A DNA stretch of 64,000 bases from Toxorhynchites rutilus septentrionalis (GCF_029784135.1 NC_073744.1:102173303-102237302), one strand, 5' to 3'; positions 1 to 12,263 are shown, counted from the stretch's first letter. Translations and numbers: made by a program. The notes: generated by a model not told the origin, from the sequence alone.

Positions 1-375
1 CACCTCCGCCCTCTTGCCTTGAGAAAGGCACTCGATCCTTCATCGTATTTCGCTGCTGCTCTGGTTGCCCGTTTTGGTCGGTACGATTTGAGAAGCACAA
101 AATGGACCAATCAAAAATGGGCACATAGTGCATTTTGACAATGCTTGATATTTCACAATTATTCAATTATTTATCTCAAGAAAAATGAAATTTTATTCGT
201 TATGATAGATGCGTGGATATATTTCCTATCAATTGATGCAAAAACCTTTGCGATCTATTGAGAAATGCTCGAGTTATAAGCGTTCCAAATCTTGCATTTT
301 TTCGTACTTGTTCAGTGCCTAGATTTCCATTTCACCCCCTATATCTTCCGGTTAGACGTAGTCTTACGTCAAAAA
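1..375 (-). mobile_element. Histone-carrying repeat, H2A-type end (truncated by window edge)
   Basis: Read on the minus strand this matches 50603-51140, the left end of the H2A-carrying element, over its whole length. The shared stretch covers the terminal motif GACGTAAGACTACGTC (355-370, complement), the CCAAT-like promoter segment around 65-130, and the module ending in CTCAAGGCAAGAGGGCGG at the window start. The terminus is followed by five A residues (371-375), in line with the T/A-run targets of the other copies. No histone coding sequence is inside the window, because the copy runs off the left edge. The assignment rests on direct comparison within the window. Confidence 0.8.
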
Positions 376-540
376 TAATTTCAGAGATTATTCTACTAAG
401 CAGTTGTTTCTAAAATTTCACAGCATTATAGAATAATATCCGAAGGTATAAACAAGCGACTTATATAAAATAACAGCGTAGTTCTACGTCAACAATGCGG
501 TCGTATCTTGGACACAACCTCCTATAATTTTTTTAATTAA

Positions 541-970
541 TCGTTCATCAGCTAATCGAATAGTTTTCAGCAGTTTGTTATTCGATACGATTAATCGACC
601 CAAATAATCGATTAATCGCAACACTGAGAGAAATAATCAGTTAGACTAATATTTCTCATTTGCTAGAAAGCCATGTGGAATCAAAAAAAATGTTCATTCC
701 GCCTGAAATCAATTATTATCTTTACGCTCCCCTAAAATCGTAAACGAAGCTCAATTCGCGTTGTCGGCATTGAGCTTCGTTTATGAACTTAAGGGAGCGT
801 CAATGATAATGATCAGGACAGAACTGCAACAGTATGTGTTTTCCTCTCTGCGTTTGGATCGATTAATCGACGTAAATTATTCGTTCGCTTCGATTATTGG
901 TTGTGCAGTATTCGTTCGATTAATAATCGATTTCTGTAGGAAGTATTCGATTAATCGATTAATCGAACGA
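541..970. repeat. Dispersed ATTAATCG / TCGATTAATCG motif cluster
   Basis: The word ATTAATCGA or its complement recurs near 538-620 and again at 858-975, including TTCGATTAATCGATTAATCG at 947-966. This looks like degenerate short-period repeat or palindrome-rich sequence. No function can be assigned. Confidence 0.5.
721..803. repeat. Short palindromic element (hairpin)
   Basis: A left arm at 721-756 (starting TTTACGCTCCCCTAAAATCG) pairs with a right arm at 768-803 (ending AAGGGAGCGTCAA) with roughly 80% complementarity and an 11-nt loop. It has the form of a small foldback MITE. No clear target duplication was found. Confidence 0.55.
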
Positions 971-2139
971 TTATCGGGGATTATCAGAAGAATTGACCAT
1001 TCTTTATTTTTGAGAGGCTTTATCAGTAATCAGAAGAACCCAAACATAGAAACTTTTAGCTTTCGTATGAAGTATATTTCATCCTGGTGCTCATTTAGGA
1101 TGAAGTTCAGACTCGATGTTACACATTGTTCCTCTTATGTTTCGTCGAGTGTGTATTTTCGTTAGACGCCTTCCGTATATTTGTCGCTTGAATTTGCATA
1201 AAACAAGCGTAATTGCAGACATATTTCCTTAAATATTACCTGTCGTTGTAGGGGAGGCACTGAGTCAATAGTTTTCAATTCTCCTCTAGTGGAAACAACG
1301 TTATAACTCTCTTGACAGTCACATTTTACGTGTATCCATTTGTTCTCGTGTCTGTTTTCTACCATCACCACAAGGCCAGCCCAACCCTAGAAATAAAAGG
1401 GAGACGGTACTATTTTTTGCTTTGACAAATAAATGGTCTGTTGGGGATGAATAAACTAAAATAAGACTGATATATGAATAAGGCAGTATGGAAGTAACAT
1501 ACAAACAAATAACAAATAACAAATAAAATAAAAATATATTTTTGAATATTCTCCAAAAATACTGTTGTTGTTCATATCAATCATATCAATGTCTGAGGCG
1601 TTCCACAGTGTGGAATGTCGAACAAACAAAAATATTAGTATTACCTTCGTCAAATAATACGCCGTCATGCCTTCACGACCCTCATGCCGTTGTCCCTTAG
1701 ATAGAGTCAGACTGATTATGGCATCTGCCAGAAGGAATGGCGGAGGCGATATTTGCTCAACCAATAGTTTTTTGGAACTATGTATCGCTAAAACACATTG
1801 CGGATGGGGCGAAGAATCTTCTATTCCTGTATGCCAATGATTAAATGCAAGACATACCAGAAGATAAAGATCCCTCTCAAGCATCTTGTGGCATCCTACA
1901 AAACCTCGAACCTGAAATTGGAGAATAACCGGATTGTTTATAACTCAACTTACTAGAATGATAAAACACGTTCGTGCATATCTTTTCCTTGTGGTATATC
2001 TCGTCAATAAACTATACAATACTATTCAGTAAATAAACAATAATTATCCCATTGTGTTAATGGGTTTGAACTCGTGTAGATTTTCCACACGAGATCTTAT
2101 AGAAGCATAATACAAAATACGCGCACTTACGACCTGATT

Positions 2140-2828
2140 TGTTTACACCCGTGACCTGAAAAAACGTTCCAAAAACAACTGCAAACAGAAACAGCCGCTC
2201 AAAAAAAGTGCAATGTCACAGGTAGGCTAGAAATATTGTGACGCGGGAAGAACAAGCAATAATACAGAAAAATGGTGTTATTTTATTATACATTATTTTT
2301 TTCATTTTTCGAAATTTATTTTGAGGTCAATGTATTGGGGGCGAAGTCCCCCTTTCAACTAGGGTAAGTAATCGAAGCGCCTCAAGGCGTCAAGATGACG
2401 CGATCCGAGTCGACCGCTGACCCGCCGTCGGAAGCGACGTTCTGTCTCGTAGGCAACACTGATTGCCCGGTTAGTTTGAAACATAGGATCCTTTAGCTTT
2501 AGCGAGCGTCAGATGGCATATGTTTGCCTGGCATTACGTTTGCTCGGTTAATTTTTGTTTTGAAATATATCATTTATTGCAATTCAAAACTATTGCACTA
2601 TGATCTGGAGAATGTCCACAATTATTGGTATTTTGGTTTGGACATTCAGCGCGCAAAATCATGACTCGTATAGGTACATGACCTGACTCATGACTCGTCT
2701 TCTAAACATGATGTTTTTCCGTGTTAGAATGTTTCTAGCGTGTGACTGTGACCTTTTTCTAAGCGGTTGTTTCTGTTGCTGTTGTTTTCTGTAGCGATTT
2801 TTCCTGGGAACCGTTTACACCGTTTACA
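2140..2828. repeat. Possible 690-bp inverted-repeat element
   Basis: The stretch 2140-2245 (TGTTTACACCCGTGACCTG onwards, containing GCAAACAGAAACAGCCGCTC) is approximately the reverse complement of 2700-2828, which contains GAGTGG-like spacing around AAGCGGTTGTTTCTGTTGCT and ends CCGTTTACA. Identity by eye is about 70% over some 100 bp. The interior (2330-2530) is more GC-rich and has no open frame. This may be an old MITE or foldback element; the ends are not resolved. Confidence 0.4.
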
Positions 2829-3577
2829 CCCCGATTACTCGAATGAGAAGACAATGATTTATTAAATTATGTTTACCTGTCTTTTGCTGTGTTCCACAAG
2901 CCTTCCCACCTCAGGGTTTGCAGGATTACGTGTTTTGAATACGACAACACATAAATCTAACTGTGATCGTTGGGATTTTTCAGAATTTCTGGAATAATAA
3001 AAGCTTGGTTAATAATATTTCATAATACATAAAAAAAAGTTGCGTTCCTCCTATTTAAAATGAATTTTTAGGACTATCCAGAAAATGGTATACGTTATTT
3101 AGTTCCTACGATCAATACACATTAACCAGTGATAGTGGGAGGTCCCACTTTCTACGTTACTTTAAGCGCCACTGATTGGAGCCACCTATTTTTTTCATCC
3201 AATTTTTTTATTTATTAGGCTCTGTTCCATTATTTTATGGTAAATTACACAGTAGTAGCCATTTAAGTATAAGGGTATTCTTTCTGTTTTTCCATCGTTC
3301 AGCAGACCGGACAGCGGAGACAGTTGATATAGATCATTGTTGGGTTATTAATAGAACAGCAGCCCGATATTTCTTGCAGAGCAGAGCAATTGATAGAGTT
3401 TCTCAATGATTTGATGTTTCGAATCGCAATCTAGACTCTAAAAAAGGCTGGGTTAAAGTTTCTCCAACTTGCATGTATTTGCAATGCGAAGGACGAAGAA
3501 TCGGAGATTGAATGAGAAGCCGCCGTTAATTGGGGTAAGAGCTGGGATTCGTTGAAAAATAGTTGTGAGTATATATG

Positions 3578-3761
<184 letters not shown>

Positions 3762-3765
3762 AAAT

Positions 3766-4030
3766 CTCGTGTCACGGTGTTTGTTACCGAACTCCTCCGA
3801 AACGGCCCGACCGATTTTGGTGAAATTATACTCAAAATACTTGGTAGGTACGAGCTATTTTTTTTCAAAAATTTGACTTCATACCATACATATAACCTTA
3901 AATTTTGACCCGAAATCCCTATTTTTAATTGCGATTTTTCCCTATTTTTAATTACGAATTCATTTAAGTTGTTCAATGACTGATGGCGTAACGCCCGCTT
4001 CATTGAACATCTATCTACAAATACACAAGT
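3766..4030. repeat. Possible dispersed repeat next to the TA tract
   Basis: Immediately after the TA tract comes CTCGTGTCACGGTGTTTG, then CTCCTCCGAAACGGCCCGAC. This kind of sequence is dispersed in many insect genomes next to simple repeats. I cannot name the family, and no second copy lies in the window. Confidence 0.3.
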
Positions 4031-4106
4031 AACATCAATTCATCTAAAGCAGGGAGCATCTCCGACGAGCTGGAAGCCTTTTTGAATGAGCATAATGAGT
4101 TATCGA

Positions 4107-4420
4107 AATGCACCCAGTGCACCCGTGGCCGAGTGGTTAGCGTCTCACATTATCATGCCGGGTGTTCGGGTTCGATTCCCGTTCTGGCCGGGGGATTTTT
4201 CGTCAAAGAAATTTCCTTCGACTTGCACTGTGGTCATGCGTATTCAAGAGCTTGCCCCTCGGAATACATTCAAGGCATGTTATTTGGCTTAAGAAATCTC
4301 GACCAAGTATTAATAAATGACGCTAGTTAATGCATACGTTGAGACGGCAAAAGTTCCACAAGTGAACGTTAACGCCATTCAAGAAGAAGAGTTATCGCAA
4401 TTCTTCAAATCACATTTGCT
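4107..4420 (+). mobile_element. tRNA-derived SINE (Feilai-like), forward copy
   Basis: The head carries a pol III box A (GTGGCCGAGTGGTTAGCG, 4126-4143) and a box B (GGGTTCGATTCCCG, 4168-4181) at tRNA-like spacing. It continues into a non-tRNA body of about 230 bp that is repeated in inverted orientation at about 4595-4805. The body is what separates a SINE from a tRNA gene. Feilai is the tRNA-related SINE known from Aedes; whether this is Feilai itself needs a database comparison. Confidence 0.75.
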
Positions 4421-4594
4421 CGGATTACAAAATGACAATCACGCTATTGCCATCAACCCTGATAAAACATCAGCTGGAGAGCACGTGTGCAGATCCAAAG
4501 CACAAGCGCTGCTGGAATCATGATAGCACGGTGACACGAGAAATTTAATGCGAAGAAAAAACAATAATCTAGAATTCATCGTTGACACACACCG

Positions 4595-4805
4595 TTCATA
4601 CGACCCTCGCTATGTTCTTCTTCAATGGCACTAACGTTCCCTAGGTTTGCCTTCTCAACGTAGTACTACTTGCGTCATTTTTATTTAGTAAATAGTTGAG
4701 ATTTCTATGACGAACAATACGCCTTGAATGTATTCTGGAGTGGCAAGCTCAAGAATACGCGTGACTACAGTGCAAGTCAGAAGGGTTTCTTTAACGAAAA
4801 ATCTC
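4595..4805 (-). mobile_element. SINE body, inverted 5'-truncated copy
   Basis: The complement of 4595-4805 matches the body of the SINE at 4195-4420. Shared words include GATTTTTCGT(T/C)AAAGAAA, GACTTGCACTGT, GCGTATTC and AATACATTCAAGGC. The tRNA-like head is missing. The two copies sit head to head around a 175-bp spacer and could form a large hairpin in RNA. Confidence 0.7.
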
Positions 4806-5766
4806 TTGCATAAACATTAGACCAACGAGACCCCGTCACAGATACTTAAATCATTATGAACATCATTTCTCATTTTGATTTAATATTTATGAACATGCGA
4901 CGAAACAAACAGAGGGCGCGCTCGAAGGATTTTTATGTTTATCATATGGTGATTTGACATGGTCAAGAAACGCCAATTCAAGATATCGTAAACTGTGCCA
5001 ACAGTTTCTGGTCGACATATACGCGAAGGTAGAGATTGAACGACTGCAATTCTTACTACACAATCAACAAAAGCGGTGCGAGGAATAATACATTCACTTG
5101 CGATACACTATCATGAGCAACGCCGACACAGCTTTAGTTATAGCCAGGCCAAAGCGCAATGCATTGTCATAACATTGCGCGTGTGTTCAAACACAAAATG
5201 AAGTTCGATCGTATTCGACCCCACATATTGTTGGTTATATTCTTTTGAATGGAAAAAGCGCAATTGTGCATTCTGTTCAAGCTCAAGTTCAATCGAGTTG
5301 AGCAAATGTGACAACCTTGCCACGCAATTCGACGTAAACAACATTGGTCTCCATGTTCCTTTTCTATGAAGCAAAAATAGTAATGGTTTTTCGGGTGGAA
5401 TAAACACGCAAAATTTAGCATTCAAACACATTCAAAACAAATTTAGCATCCAAACGAAATCGAATAATAATTTTCATTCAAATTTCAACAATTTAGAATT
5501 ATTTCCGGAATTATGCCGATCAGATAGAGAATAAATTGAACCACAAATACGGATGACTTATTTTGACCATTGTTTCGCGACAAGGCGAACGAATTTAAGA
5601 GTGTAAAAGTCGATTTCGATCGAATTGTAAAATCCGACCACTAATATGCATATATGAATATTGAGTTCTACAAATCGGTGAAGAGTCATAAAAACATCCA
5701 TGAATAAAGGAAGCAATATGGCTGTGTTTCAAACTTAGATTACCGATGTGAATACTCCTCGATTGA
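4806..5766. other. No feature recognised
   Basis: AT-rich sequence. The frames at 5138-5431 and 5167-5421 (minus) overlap each other and have no recognisable motif. I see no repeat boundary or RNA gene here. Confidence 0.5.
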
Positions 5767-6337
5767 TTTTTTTTTCCTTTATTGATTTAATTAGGCTCAA
5801 ATGGATAAAGAGCCACCATCAAGCAATACATTTTAAAACAATTTGAATGTATTATAACTACATAATTATTAACTCAAGTCTAATTAGCTAAAACTACAGT
5901 GCAATATAAAAAAAATATAATTTATTCCTTCGTTGCCTCGTCGCTATTATCCTTGTCTTGAACAGTGCCTGTGGTGGGTCGTGACAACTACATCGCCAGT
6001 TGATGTAGCAATGGTATCCTTTGATAGTGAGTTGGTATGTTAATAGCTCCTGTAATGATTTTATCTCAACGGGTACTAAGTTCTGCTTGTGTAATAGGAA
6101 AGGAAGAGAGAATGGACAGTGGGAGTAGGAGATGTGACCTAAATAATAACATTAACGCTTCTTAGGAAGACATATATCGGGAACATAAAATTAGGGTCAC
6201 GAGTAGCTATGATATCGCGAACTGGCATGCGTGAGCATGCTCATGCTCCTTGAGCCTCTAAATCGGCAACCAGTTTAATTCTTTCATTGCAAAATTCATT
6301 ACATGACCAAACAACGTGCTCAATGTCCTGATATCCT

Positions 6338-9300
6338 TCACCAATGTGCATGATATCCTTCACCACAATTGCATAAATTGTTATTAGCAAGACCTATGCG
6401 GAAGAGATGCGCATTTAGCGCGGAATGATTGGACATCAATTTGGACATAGTTCTAATAAAATTTCTGTCAAGATCTAACCCTTTAAACCAGGCCTTCGTT
6501 GTAACTTTGGGGATAATAGAGTATAGCCATCTCCCAAGCTCATCTCTGTTCCATTGGTTTTGCCAACTGGTGAGTGACTGCTGTCGGGAAATGGAGAAGA
6601 ATTCCCGATACGCTATTTGTCTTTCAAAAACTGTACCCTGCATACTACCCATCTTTGCGAGTGTATCCGCTTTCTCATTACCAGGAATAGAGCAATGCGA
6701 AGGAATCCAAATGAAAGTGATTCGAATACTTTTATCAACAAGAAAATTCAATGCATTCCTAATTCCGATAAGAAAATATGATGCTTTCGTCTGTTGTTTC
6801 AAGGATTGAATGGCTTGTATACTGCTAAGACTATCCGAGAAAATAAAATAGTGATCAGGTGGTAAGGACTCAATGGTCTTAATTACATGATATATTGCAG
6901 CCAGTTCGGCAACATACACTGAACAAGGGTCCTCAAGTTTATAAAAGCTAGTAAAATGTTCATTAAAGATACCAAAACCAGTGGATCCGTTGATTCTCGA
7001 ATCATCAGTGAAAAACATTCTTGAAGAATTTCATTCTTGATAATTGATATCGAATTGATCGAAGATGATCTGAAATGTCTCGAGTTTCGTCCTTCATAGA
7101 AAGATCGAAATCAACGGAAGATCTGCAAAAGATCGGAAAGCTAACATTATTGACTGCTGAAGGTTTTATTTCTTGAGAAATGTAATGAGAGTACAAATCC
7201 ATGGATTTCGACCGTTGGTTCAACTCGAGAAGCTTCTTACAATTCTCAATTACTAATGGGTTCATGATTTCGCTTCGGATTAAGAAGCGATAGGACAGTT
7301 CCCAAAACCGAACCTGCAATGGTAAAACACCTGCCAAGACTTCAAGGCTCATGTTGTGTGTTGATTGCATGCACCCTAAGGCTAAACGCAAGCAACGATA
7401 CTGTATCCTCTCCAGTTTAATGATGTGGGTTTTAGCAGCAGGACGGAAACAAAACGAACCATATTCCATGACAGTATTGTAGTTTTGTACAGCCGTATTA
7501 GGTCTTCTGGACGAGCACCTCACCATGTTCCAATAACTGTCCGGAGAAAATTTGTTCTCTGTTGACATTTTTTATTCAGATACACAATATGTTTTCCCAT
7601 GTACATTTAGCATCAAACCAAACTCCAAGATATTTGAAGTTTGTGGATTGTACGATGGTTTTGTTGAACAATTGAAGCAGAAGTTCGGGAGGTTGGTGCT
7701 TCCTAGAAAATACAACCATTTCTGTTTTCTCAGTTGAGAATTCAATACCTAGATTCACAGCCCATGTAGATAAATTATTTAAGGAAATTTGCAGCGGTCT
7801 TTTCAAATCAATAGTTCTAGTACCTGATATGGATACACCACTATCATCTGCCAGCTGCCTCAAAGTACATCCATCTGCAAGATGATCATCTATATCATTA
7901 ATATAGAAATTATACAGAAGAGGACTTAAGCAAGAACCTTGAGGGAGACCTATGTAGCTAGTCCTAGAAACGGCACAATTCCCATGAGAAAAGTGCATGT
8001 GCTTTTCGGATAACAGATTAAACAAAAAGTTGTTTAAAATTGGTGAAAATCCATGGTTGTGAAGTTTATCGGATAAAATTCTTATTGATGCTGAGTCAAA
8101 CGCCCCTTTAATGTCTAAGAAAACAGAAGCCATCTGTTTTTTATTACCACAGGTCGTCTGAATTTCGGAAGCAAGTGACGCGAGACAATCATTTGTCCCT
8201 TTGCCCTTGCGGAAACCGAACTGCGTATCTGATAAAAAGTTATTCTTTCAACCCATTCGTCTAAACGTCGGAGTATCATTTTTTCCAATAACTTACGGAT
8301 GCAAGGTAGCATGGCTATTGGTCTGTATGAGTTATGGTGGGAAGCTGGCTTATTCGGTTTTTGAATGGCTATTACTCTCACTTGTCTCCACTCGATAGGG
8401 ACAATATTTTGCTCAATAAACTTATTGAATAACCTTAATAAACGTTTCTTAGCGACGTTTGGAAGGTTCTTCAAAAGATTAAATTTGATTCCATCGGAAC
8501 CAGGAGCTGAATTATGCAAGAAGTGCAAGTGAGAATTCAGTCATAGAAAACAATGTCTCGTTATTACTATTGGAAGACGATGTATTACGAGATATGTCTT
8601 CTGCAGGGACAAAATCTGGACATACTTTTTTGGCAAAATCAAGAATCCATCGGTCGGAATACTCTTTGTTTTCGTTTGTATGGTTTTTGTTTCGCAAACA
8701 CCTGGCTGTGTTCCACAGGGTTCTCATGGATGTTTCCCTTGACAAACCATTGACATATCGTCGCCAATAACTGCGTTTTTTCGCTCCAATAAAATTTTTG
8801 AATTTGGTCTCCAAAAGTTCATACATATCAAAATTTTTCATTGAGCCATTTTTGCGAAAAATTTTAAAGCAGAGGATTTATTGACATAAGTATTCGAGCA
8901 CTCTTTGTCCCACCAAGGAGCACCAGAGGTGGAAGTTCAAGAGTCGAATTGATGCTCTCTGATATAATACTAGCAAATTTCTCCCAGTCAATATTATGGG
9001 TAAGATCGTATACAACTTCGACCAATTTCTGTGGACACATCTCATTGGCAATAGAAACAAAGATTGGTAAGTGATCGCTACCGTGAGGATCTTGGATTAC
9101 TTTCCACATACAATCTAACGATAAAGTAGACGAACAGAGTGACAAGTCTAGTGTACTTTCTCTTGCAGGGGGCTTGGGTACTCTTGTAGCTTCGCCAGTG
9201 TTGAAAATTGATAAATTGAAATTATCGCATAGATCGTAGATGATTGAGGAACGGTTATCATATAGTGCCCCCCAGGCCACACCATATGAATTGAAATCAC

Positions 9301-9721
9301 CCAATATTAACTTGAGTTCAGGTAAAATCTCGATAATTCCATCGAGTTGGTTGCGTGAAATTCCAACTCTGAGAGGAATATATACAGAAGCAATGCATAG
9401 GTCTTTTCCCCTTATTGTGGTTTGACAAGCAACTACCTCGATTCCTAGAAGCGATGGTAATGGGATTTTATAGAAGGAATGGCATTTTTTTATCCCCAAA
9501 AGAACGCCACCGTGTGAGTCTCTTCGGTCTAAACGGATAATGTTAAAATCATGAAAATTCAAGTCCTCATCAGGGGTAAGCCATGTTTCACGAAGAGCAA
9601 ATACGTCAGAATTTGTATTGTTGACTAAAAATTTTAACGATTCGATTTTGGGTTTAATACTTCTGCAGTTCCATTGAATAACTTTAATTGTATCTATATC
9701 GCTTATAGAACAATTAGGCAT
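6338..9721 (-). pseudogene. LINE ORF2: endonuclease, reverse transcriptase, RNase H (frameshifted)
   Basis: The protein would nick target DNA and reverse-transcribe the LINE RNA. ATG at 9721-9719 overlaps the ORF1 stop at 9716-9714, and a longer frame to 9772 would need a TTG start. The endonuclease (9721-8864) shows QWNCRS, GDFNSYGVAWG and the terminal SDHLP motif. RT follows in pieces at 8841-8512, 8528-8115, 8133-7576 and 7568-7005. Motifs include APGSDGI, FLDIKGAFD, LPQGSCLSPLLYN and the catalytic box QLADDSG near 7850. RNase H (7018-6338) has FTDDS, AELAA, FSDSLS and PGNEKADTLAK, keeping the four acidic residues. A CNCG motif ends the visible frame near 6360. The breaks between pieces are small frameshifts or stops, typical of a dead copy. 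Confidence 0.85.
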
Positions 9722-11033
9722 CGAGAGAGAAAATGGTTGCAAGGAGGGGCCATTTTTCTGTCGAGAATGCAAATAATGCAGGAACCAAACTAATGATAAT
9801 ACTTTTGAGGGGCTCGGGAATGTTTAAAGCATTTAGAATGTGACTCGCAATACTTGGAAGGGAAAATAACCCAGCTTTGGAAGCCACGGACGGAGTGTTC
9901 ACGCCTTTTTGTGTTCTCGGGGAAGTAAAACCAGGAGGTATTTGTTTTGGAGTTTTATCACTTCCAGAGGATTTCTCAGTTGGTTTAAAGTTTTCTTGCT
10001 TCTTACGAGGAGTCGGAGGAGTAAGAGGAGCAAACTTTTTTCTTTCTTGAGCCTCCCGGTATTGACATGAATGCTTCTTCAATGGAAGTAAAATTTTCAC
10101 AATCATCGGTTGGCAGAATTGCATAAGGATTCTCTTGTGCTCCAGGATTAGGGGTCTCTTTTGCCACAGCCCTTTTGAGCATTTCAGCATAGGTCGTCTT
10201 GGATCGTTGAGAGAGTTCTTAATTTTTGCCTCCCGCGATTTAAACGCCGGACACGCAGAAAGATCGTGAACTTCTCCTTTGCAAAAATTGCAGTTATCGG
10301 CATCTTCAGAGCATGATTTATCATCATGCATCTTCCCACATTTTGCACAACGTATCTTGTTGCTGCAGTGGGAGTCTGTATGCCCCAATTGCTTGCATTT
10401 CATACAACTCATCACTTTAGGTACGTAAAGGCGCACCGGAAGCAAAACCTTTTCAATTTCCACAAATTGTGGAAGAGCTTTTCCGGGAAAGGTTACTCGA
10501 AACGAACCTGATTCGAAGTACTCTTTCCCTTTTTCGGAATGAGATACCGAATGCAATTTCTTGCAAGCAAGTATCTTCAGATGATCAATATTGGCATTCT
10601 TGAATCGACCTTTTCCTTCGTGTAATATTTCATCACACGTTAGACTAGGGTCGGTTATGACACCATCAATTTCAACGTCTTTTGAAGGAATATAAACCAA
10701 ATATTCCTCCGTAAAAAGTTCGCATTGCGTTATCTCAGTGGCTTGCTTGCGGTCTTTGACAACCACGCGAAGCTTGTTCTGTCTAATAAGCTTTATCGAA
10801 TTGACCGTGCTGAAATTCTTTTTGAGTTCTCTGGCTATTGTCAAAATTCTCAAAGCTTTCTGACGGGGGCGAAAATAAACATTGTAAGGTCCATCGGAAT
10901 CTTCAGGATAGGACTTAATCCGAGGAGCTGTATTTGATGGTGGATCGGGGTTCCTCAGCTCCGGGATAGTTGATTCATTATTAGAAATGGGAGGGGCAGG
11001 GGGACTGTGGTGTTTAGTAACATCCAGTTCCAT
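9714..11033 (-). CDS. LINE ORF1: nucleic-acid-binding Gag-like protein with CCHC knuckles
   Basis: 439 codons, open from ATG to stop. ORF1 proteins of I-type LINEs coat the element RNA. Three zinc knuckles lie at about residues 210-262 (CMKCKQLGHTDSHC, then CAKCGKMHDDKSC, then CNFCKGEVHDLSAC), preceded by an RRM-like region at about residues 50-200. The stretch of about residues 276-328 reads as unlikely protein. The neighbouring frame there gives the family-typical TYAEMLKRAVAKETPNP-like text, so two compensating frameshifts near 10205 and 10045 have displaced about 50 residues while leaving the frame open. The protein is therefore probably not fully functional. Confidence 0.8.
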   Translation of the reverse strand: MELDVTKHHSPPAPPISNNESTIPELRNPDPPSNTAPRIKSYPEDSDGPYNVYFRPRQKALRILTIARELKKNFSTVNSIKLIRQNKLRVVVKDRKQATEITQCELFTEEYLVYIPSKDVEIDGVITDPSLTCDEILHEGKGRFKNANIDHLKILACKKLHSVSHSEKGKEYFESGSFRVTFPGKALPQFVEIEKVLLPVRLYVPKVMSCMKCKQLGHTDSHCSNKIRCAKCGKMHDDKSCSEDADNCNFCKGEVHDLSACPAFKSREAKIKNSLNDPRRPMLKCSKGLWQKRPLILEHKRILMQFCQPMIVKILLPLKKHSCQYREAQERKKFAPLTPPTPRKKQENFKPTEKSSGSDKTPKQIPPGFTSPRTQKGVNTPSVASKAGLFSLPSIASHILNALNIPEPLKSIIISLVPALFAFSTEKWPLLATIFSLDA

Positions 11034-11430
11034 TGTGAAAGCAAGAAATTAATTTCTTGTTAATGAGGACGATAAAAACAGGAAGGAAAAGCAAAAAAAT
11101 GGGTAGCAAAAAGCAGAACTTAGCCTACCTGTTTTCGAAACAGCTGGGTAGCTGACTGTAAGCCGGTGACGATGTTTGTCCAGGTAGTCGATGGGTGCCC
11201 TGTTTAGATCCTGAGTGCTGGCGAGTATGTATACCTGTAAAGCACAATTTTTTAAAAATAGGTAGCAAAAGAGTAATAGAAAAAAAAAACTTGATACTTC
11301 CTTTCTACTCTGCAGCGAAAGAAAAACACGTCCTTCTCCGATAAGATCAGGGAAGGAACTGACCTCGATTGAATGACAACGATAAAATAACGCGATTCCA
11401 AACAGGCCGATTAATCAGCTCCATTGAAGT

Positions 11431-11852
11431 TAGCTGGCGTATCGTTGTTTTCCAATTTATGAACGAGACCAAGCTGTTATAAACTAAGCCACGTTGAAAA
11501 TCACATGCACGTATTTTCTAACAAGGAGACAGCAATAAATATTGATTTTATATATTTCATTTTTTCTACTTTACGACAAACTTATATTACTGTTTTCAGT
11601 TGACGTTTAACTTTTAAGAAATCAAACATGTCAGTTACGTTAATGAAATACACCAAGAAACATCATATAACCTTTCGTTCAAATCATTTAATTGGTTTTT
11701 TTATCGGTCACATTCGATTTATTTTAAAGATCGTTAAAATATTCAAACACACTTACAATACATTAATGTGTTTTATTCAACACCCAAAATATTCACTAGA
11801 AATAATTTATTTGGCAGAACAACGTTTGCCTGGTATATATATGTATATTATA
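11431..11852. other. Flank between LINE and errantivirus A
   Basis: AT-rich sequence ending in GGTATATATATGTATATTATA, which is the kind of TATA-rich site used by errantiviruses. A 76-codon frame at 11628-11858 has no recognised motif. Confidence 0.5.
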
Positions 11853-12263
11853 TGTTAACATTCCTCTTGAGACCACCTTGAATCGCCAACTCGACCGATT
11901 GCAGCAACATCAGCGGCAATTGGCGGAAACAATCGTTTCATTGGAACCAGAACATCAACAAACAGCGCGATCATCATCCCACCAGTAAGACACAGCATCG
12001 TTCGCTTTATCGCGAACCCAACTCCACACGCAGCGCGGAAGCGATTGAAGAGAATGCAGAATCAGCATCAACGATAACCGGACACCGATTGCACGCTTTC
12101 GATTCCCAGAAAATAGTATCTTAATTTATTTCTTAAAATAAACTAAGAAATCGGCAGGCCTCTGTATAAGGAAATAAAATAAAGTTAGTCTAGTTTTAGC
12201 GACCATCGAAAACGGTTAGACATTTTTTTTAAAAACTCCGAAGTTCATCGAGGGAACTTAACT
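11853..12263 (+). repeat. 5' LTR of errantivirus A
   Basis: Matches 26015-26425. It runs from GTTAACATTCCTCTTGAGAC to GAGGGAACTTAACT, 411 bp, with polyadenylation signals AATAAAATAAA near 12171-12182. The first base is T here and A in the 3' copy. TGGCGCAGTC at 12263-12272 is the tRNA-Ser-type primer-binding site. Confidence 0.93.

Larger units (their letters stand above)
5767..11430 (-). mobile_element. I-clade non-LTR retrotransposon (LINE)
   Basis: This is a near full-length LINE on the minus strand. Reading leftward it has a 5' region (11430-11034), ORF1 with CCHC knuckles, ORF2 with endonuclease, reverse transcriptase and RNase H, a 3' region (6337-5776) and an A-tail, seen as T9 at 5767-5775. 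An APE-type endonuclease together with an RNase H domain and a three-knuckle ORF1 fits the I clade (MosquI-like in mosquitoes). The 5' boundary is approximate and no target duplication was resolved. ORF2 is split by several frameshifts, so the copy is dead. Confidence 0.8.

Noticed and set aside
1456..1884. 142-codon frame near the left edge
   Set aside because: Low-information translation, no motif, overlapped by other frames of similar length.
4123..4196. A tRNA gene (box A and box B present)
   Set aside because: The sequence runs on into a SINE body that is repeated at 4595-4805, the 5' and 3' acceptor halves do not pair well, and the anticodon arm is unclear.
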